DNA of 64,000 nucleotides from contig NC_132971.1 of assembly GCF_047496725.1 (NCBI RefSeq), positions 19,976,501-20,040,500 on the forward strand. The letters are read 5' to 3'. This DNA is from Anoplolepis gracilipes. Its lineage: Eukaryota; Arthropoda; Insecta; Hymenoptera; Formicidae. The stretch's first letter is position 1; each line of letters opens with the position of its first letter. Below are positions 62,693 through 64,000 of the stretch, piece after piece. The position numbers and the translations under genes were made by a program. Below the pieces are notes generated by a model. That model saw only the letters and a list, made by a program, of their open reading frames with translations. It searched no databases and was not told where the DNA came from.

Positions 62693-64000
62693 TAAATAGC
62701 ATTAAAAAGAACAGAGTAAATAAAATTGTTGCAAGTATCTTTCTAAAGTAAACACCTTGGTGCTTTGAAACACTTGCGGTGTGCGAGAAAAATATTTATA
62801 AATATTTCGAAACACTGAATTGCATTTCTCTCCTCTCTCGGATGATTCTCTCTCGAAATTTCGCCCTTTTCCGACAAGAAGATTGTCGATTCGTCGAGAG
62901 TCCTCGTCAGCCGACGAACCAACGTCTCGAACACAGCGACACGAATATAAAAGCCATTTCTACACTCGAATTCCTTCGAGTCGCGATCTCTGCGTTCACG
63001 GTCGAACGTGTCTATATCGAAAGCAGGCAGAATCGGCGAGCCGTGACGGAGCCCACATCAGGCAGCCTCAGGAAGGTCGGCGTCTAACGTAAAAAGGTGT
63101 ATTCACCTTGATTCCGCGGCTCCTTCGCTCGCGCGACTTGACCAAGAACTTTCCAGTCAGCGCGAATGCGAATCGCGCGACGACCACAGGGAAAGAGAGA
63201 GAGAGAGAGAGAGCATTGGGACGGACAAAAGAACGAAACGGACGGCTAATGGCCATCGTGATACTTGGCCGCTATCCTCGTCGAAGGGACGACGGGTCGT
63301 TGACCGTCGCGCCTTCGTCGAGGCAAATTCCTCGAAAGCTTCGCGGCAATTCTGAGATTTCTATCGTAACTTTTTCAAAACTATATCTCTTTTACCTCCC
63401 TCTCGCGCTTATTTTTATTTATTTCTTGCAATTATATTTTTCATTCTTTCAATATCTTTTTTTCCGACGGCAAAGATGAGATATATTGACAAAAAACAAA
63501 AAAAAAAAAAAAAATGGTAAAATAAAATAAAAATGTATAGGGACGAATCGCTGTGCGTGAAGGATCGCAAATTTGAGCAGCCGGCCGGTGCCATTACTGT
63601 CGACGGGTGAGAAATTCGGGGAGGGTAAAAAGAAGGAACGTCTTTGTCGGCGTTCGCGTCGCGTGTTCGCCGCTACCGGCTCGGCTCGGCTCGGCTCGCT
63701 GGATCGATGCGATTACTCTCCGCGTCTACCGGTCAAACCGTACAGACACAAACGTTTCCCTCTCTCTCCCTCACCCCTTTCTCTTCCCCTCTCCGGTGGT
63801 GGTTAGTCCCGGACGGACGAAGACCCACCCTAGCTCCGACAACGGTGAGCCGTACGAGTGTACGTACCGCGCCAGCGCCATCCTGACATGAGACAATCCG
63901 GGCCCGGCGGGTGTCGACAGCAAGGTATCCAGATCTGCGAGCGGCGACTTGTCGTTGACACTATATCCCACTACTGGACACATGCGCGCAAACAATTCTT
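61195..64000. other. Right end: GC-rich islets, no supported gene
   Basis: GC-rich stretches at about 61200-61990, 62800-63360 and 63550-64000 with AT-rich DNA between, and a (TA)n tract near 62670-62694. The stretch after 63110 has many overlapping Arg/Ser-rich ORFs on both strands, a promoter-like sign. A minus-strand donor-like site (ATCAAG|GTGAAT at about 63107/63108) could end a non-coding first exon, possibly of roadkill, but this is speculative. Confidence 0.35.

Noticed and set aside
1..64000. tRNA, rRNA, CRISPR array or viral/prokaryotic insert
   Set aside because: Scanning by eye found no tRNA-like T-loop/acceptor pairing, no spaced direct-repeat array and no intron-free foreign gene; a tRNAscan or covariance-model search would be needed to exclude small RNA genes.

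Overview
This window is nuclear DNA of an insect, very probably a hymenopteran and most likely an ant. It is AT-rich with GC-rich islets, its genes have short introns with GT/AG ends, it carries a 7tm_6 odorant receptor, and the unspliced proteins are clear orthologues of conserved animal genes. No prokaryotic features, CRISPR arrays, viral genes or tRNA/rRNA genes were seen. Exon maps were built by hand from splice sites, frame continuity and family resemblance; coordinates are exact readings of the sequence, but no aligner was run.

Layout. 199-1952 (-): an odorant receptor gene whose 3' end runs off the left edge. 2.6-3.0 kb: a palindromic Tc1/mariner-type MITE. 4.05-5.55 kb: a GC-rich islet, probably the promoter and 5' UTR of the next gene. 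6986-16961 (+): slik (SLK/LOK family Ste20 kinase), about 1565 aa, with two alternative last exons. 20071-21121 (+): ribosomal protein RpL26. 21414-22538 (-): lifeguard 4/TMBIM4. 23357-24054 (+): SNRNP27, a tri-snRNP protein. 24377-30300 (-): a complete 22-exon FANCI (1316 aa). 31045-31771 (+): HYPK. 32396-33972 (+): an unnamed 209-aa single-pass membrane protein with 12 ectodomain cysteines and three cytosolic PPxY motifs. 37480-48714 (-): roadkill/SPOP, 374 aa, with an 8.5-kb first coding intron. 48.7-64 kb: no convincing protein-coding exon; AT-rich DNA with GC-rich islets (probably upstream/regulatory sequence or 5' UTR exons of roadkill) and a nested transposon cluster at 59.5-61.2 kb.

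From 19.7 to 34 kb six housekeeping-type genes lie close together. TMBIM4/SNRNP27 and FANCI/HYPK are head-to-head pairs with 0.7-0.8 kb between start codons; RpL26/TMBIM4 and SNRNP27/FANCI are tail-to-tail with about 0.3 kb between stop codons. Functions are diverse (cortical kinase signalling, translation, cell-death/calcium control, splicing, crosslink repair, nascent-chain handling, ubiquitin ligase substrate choice), so the clustering looks like shared open chromatin rather than a pathway.

No wholly new system was proven. The best leads are: FANCI has glutamine where the vertebrate protein carries its monoubiquitinated lysine; FANCI has a tandemly duplicated C-terminal tail; slik has alternative ends, including a possible kinase-only form; an uncharacterised PPxY membrane adaptor; and a datable nested MITE cluster.
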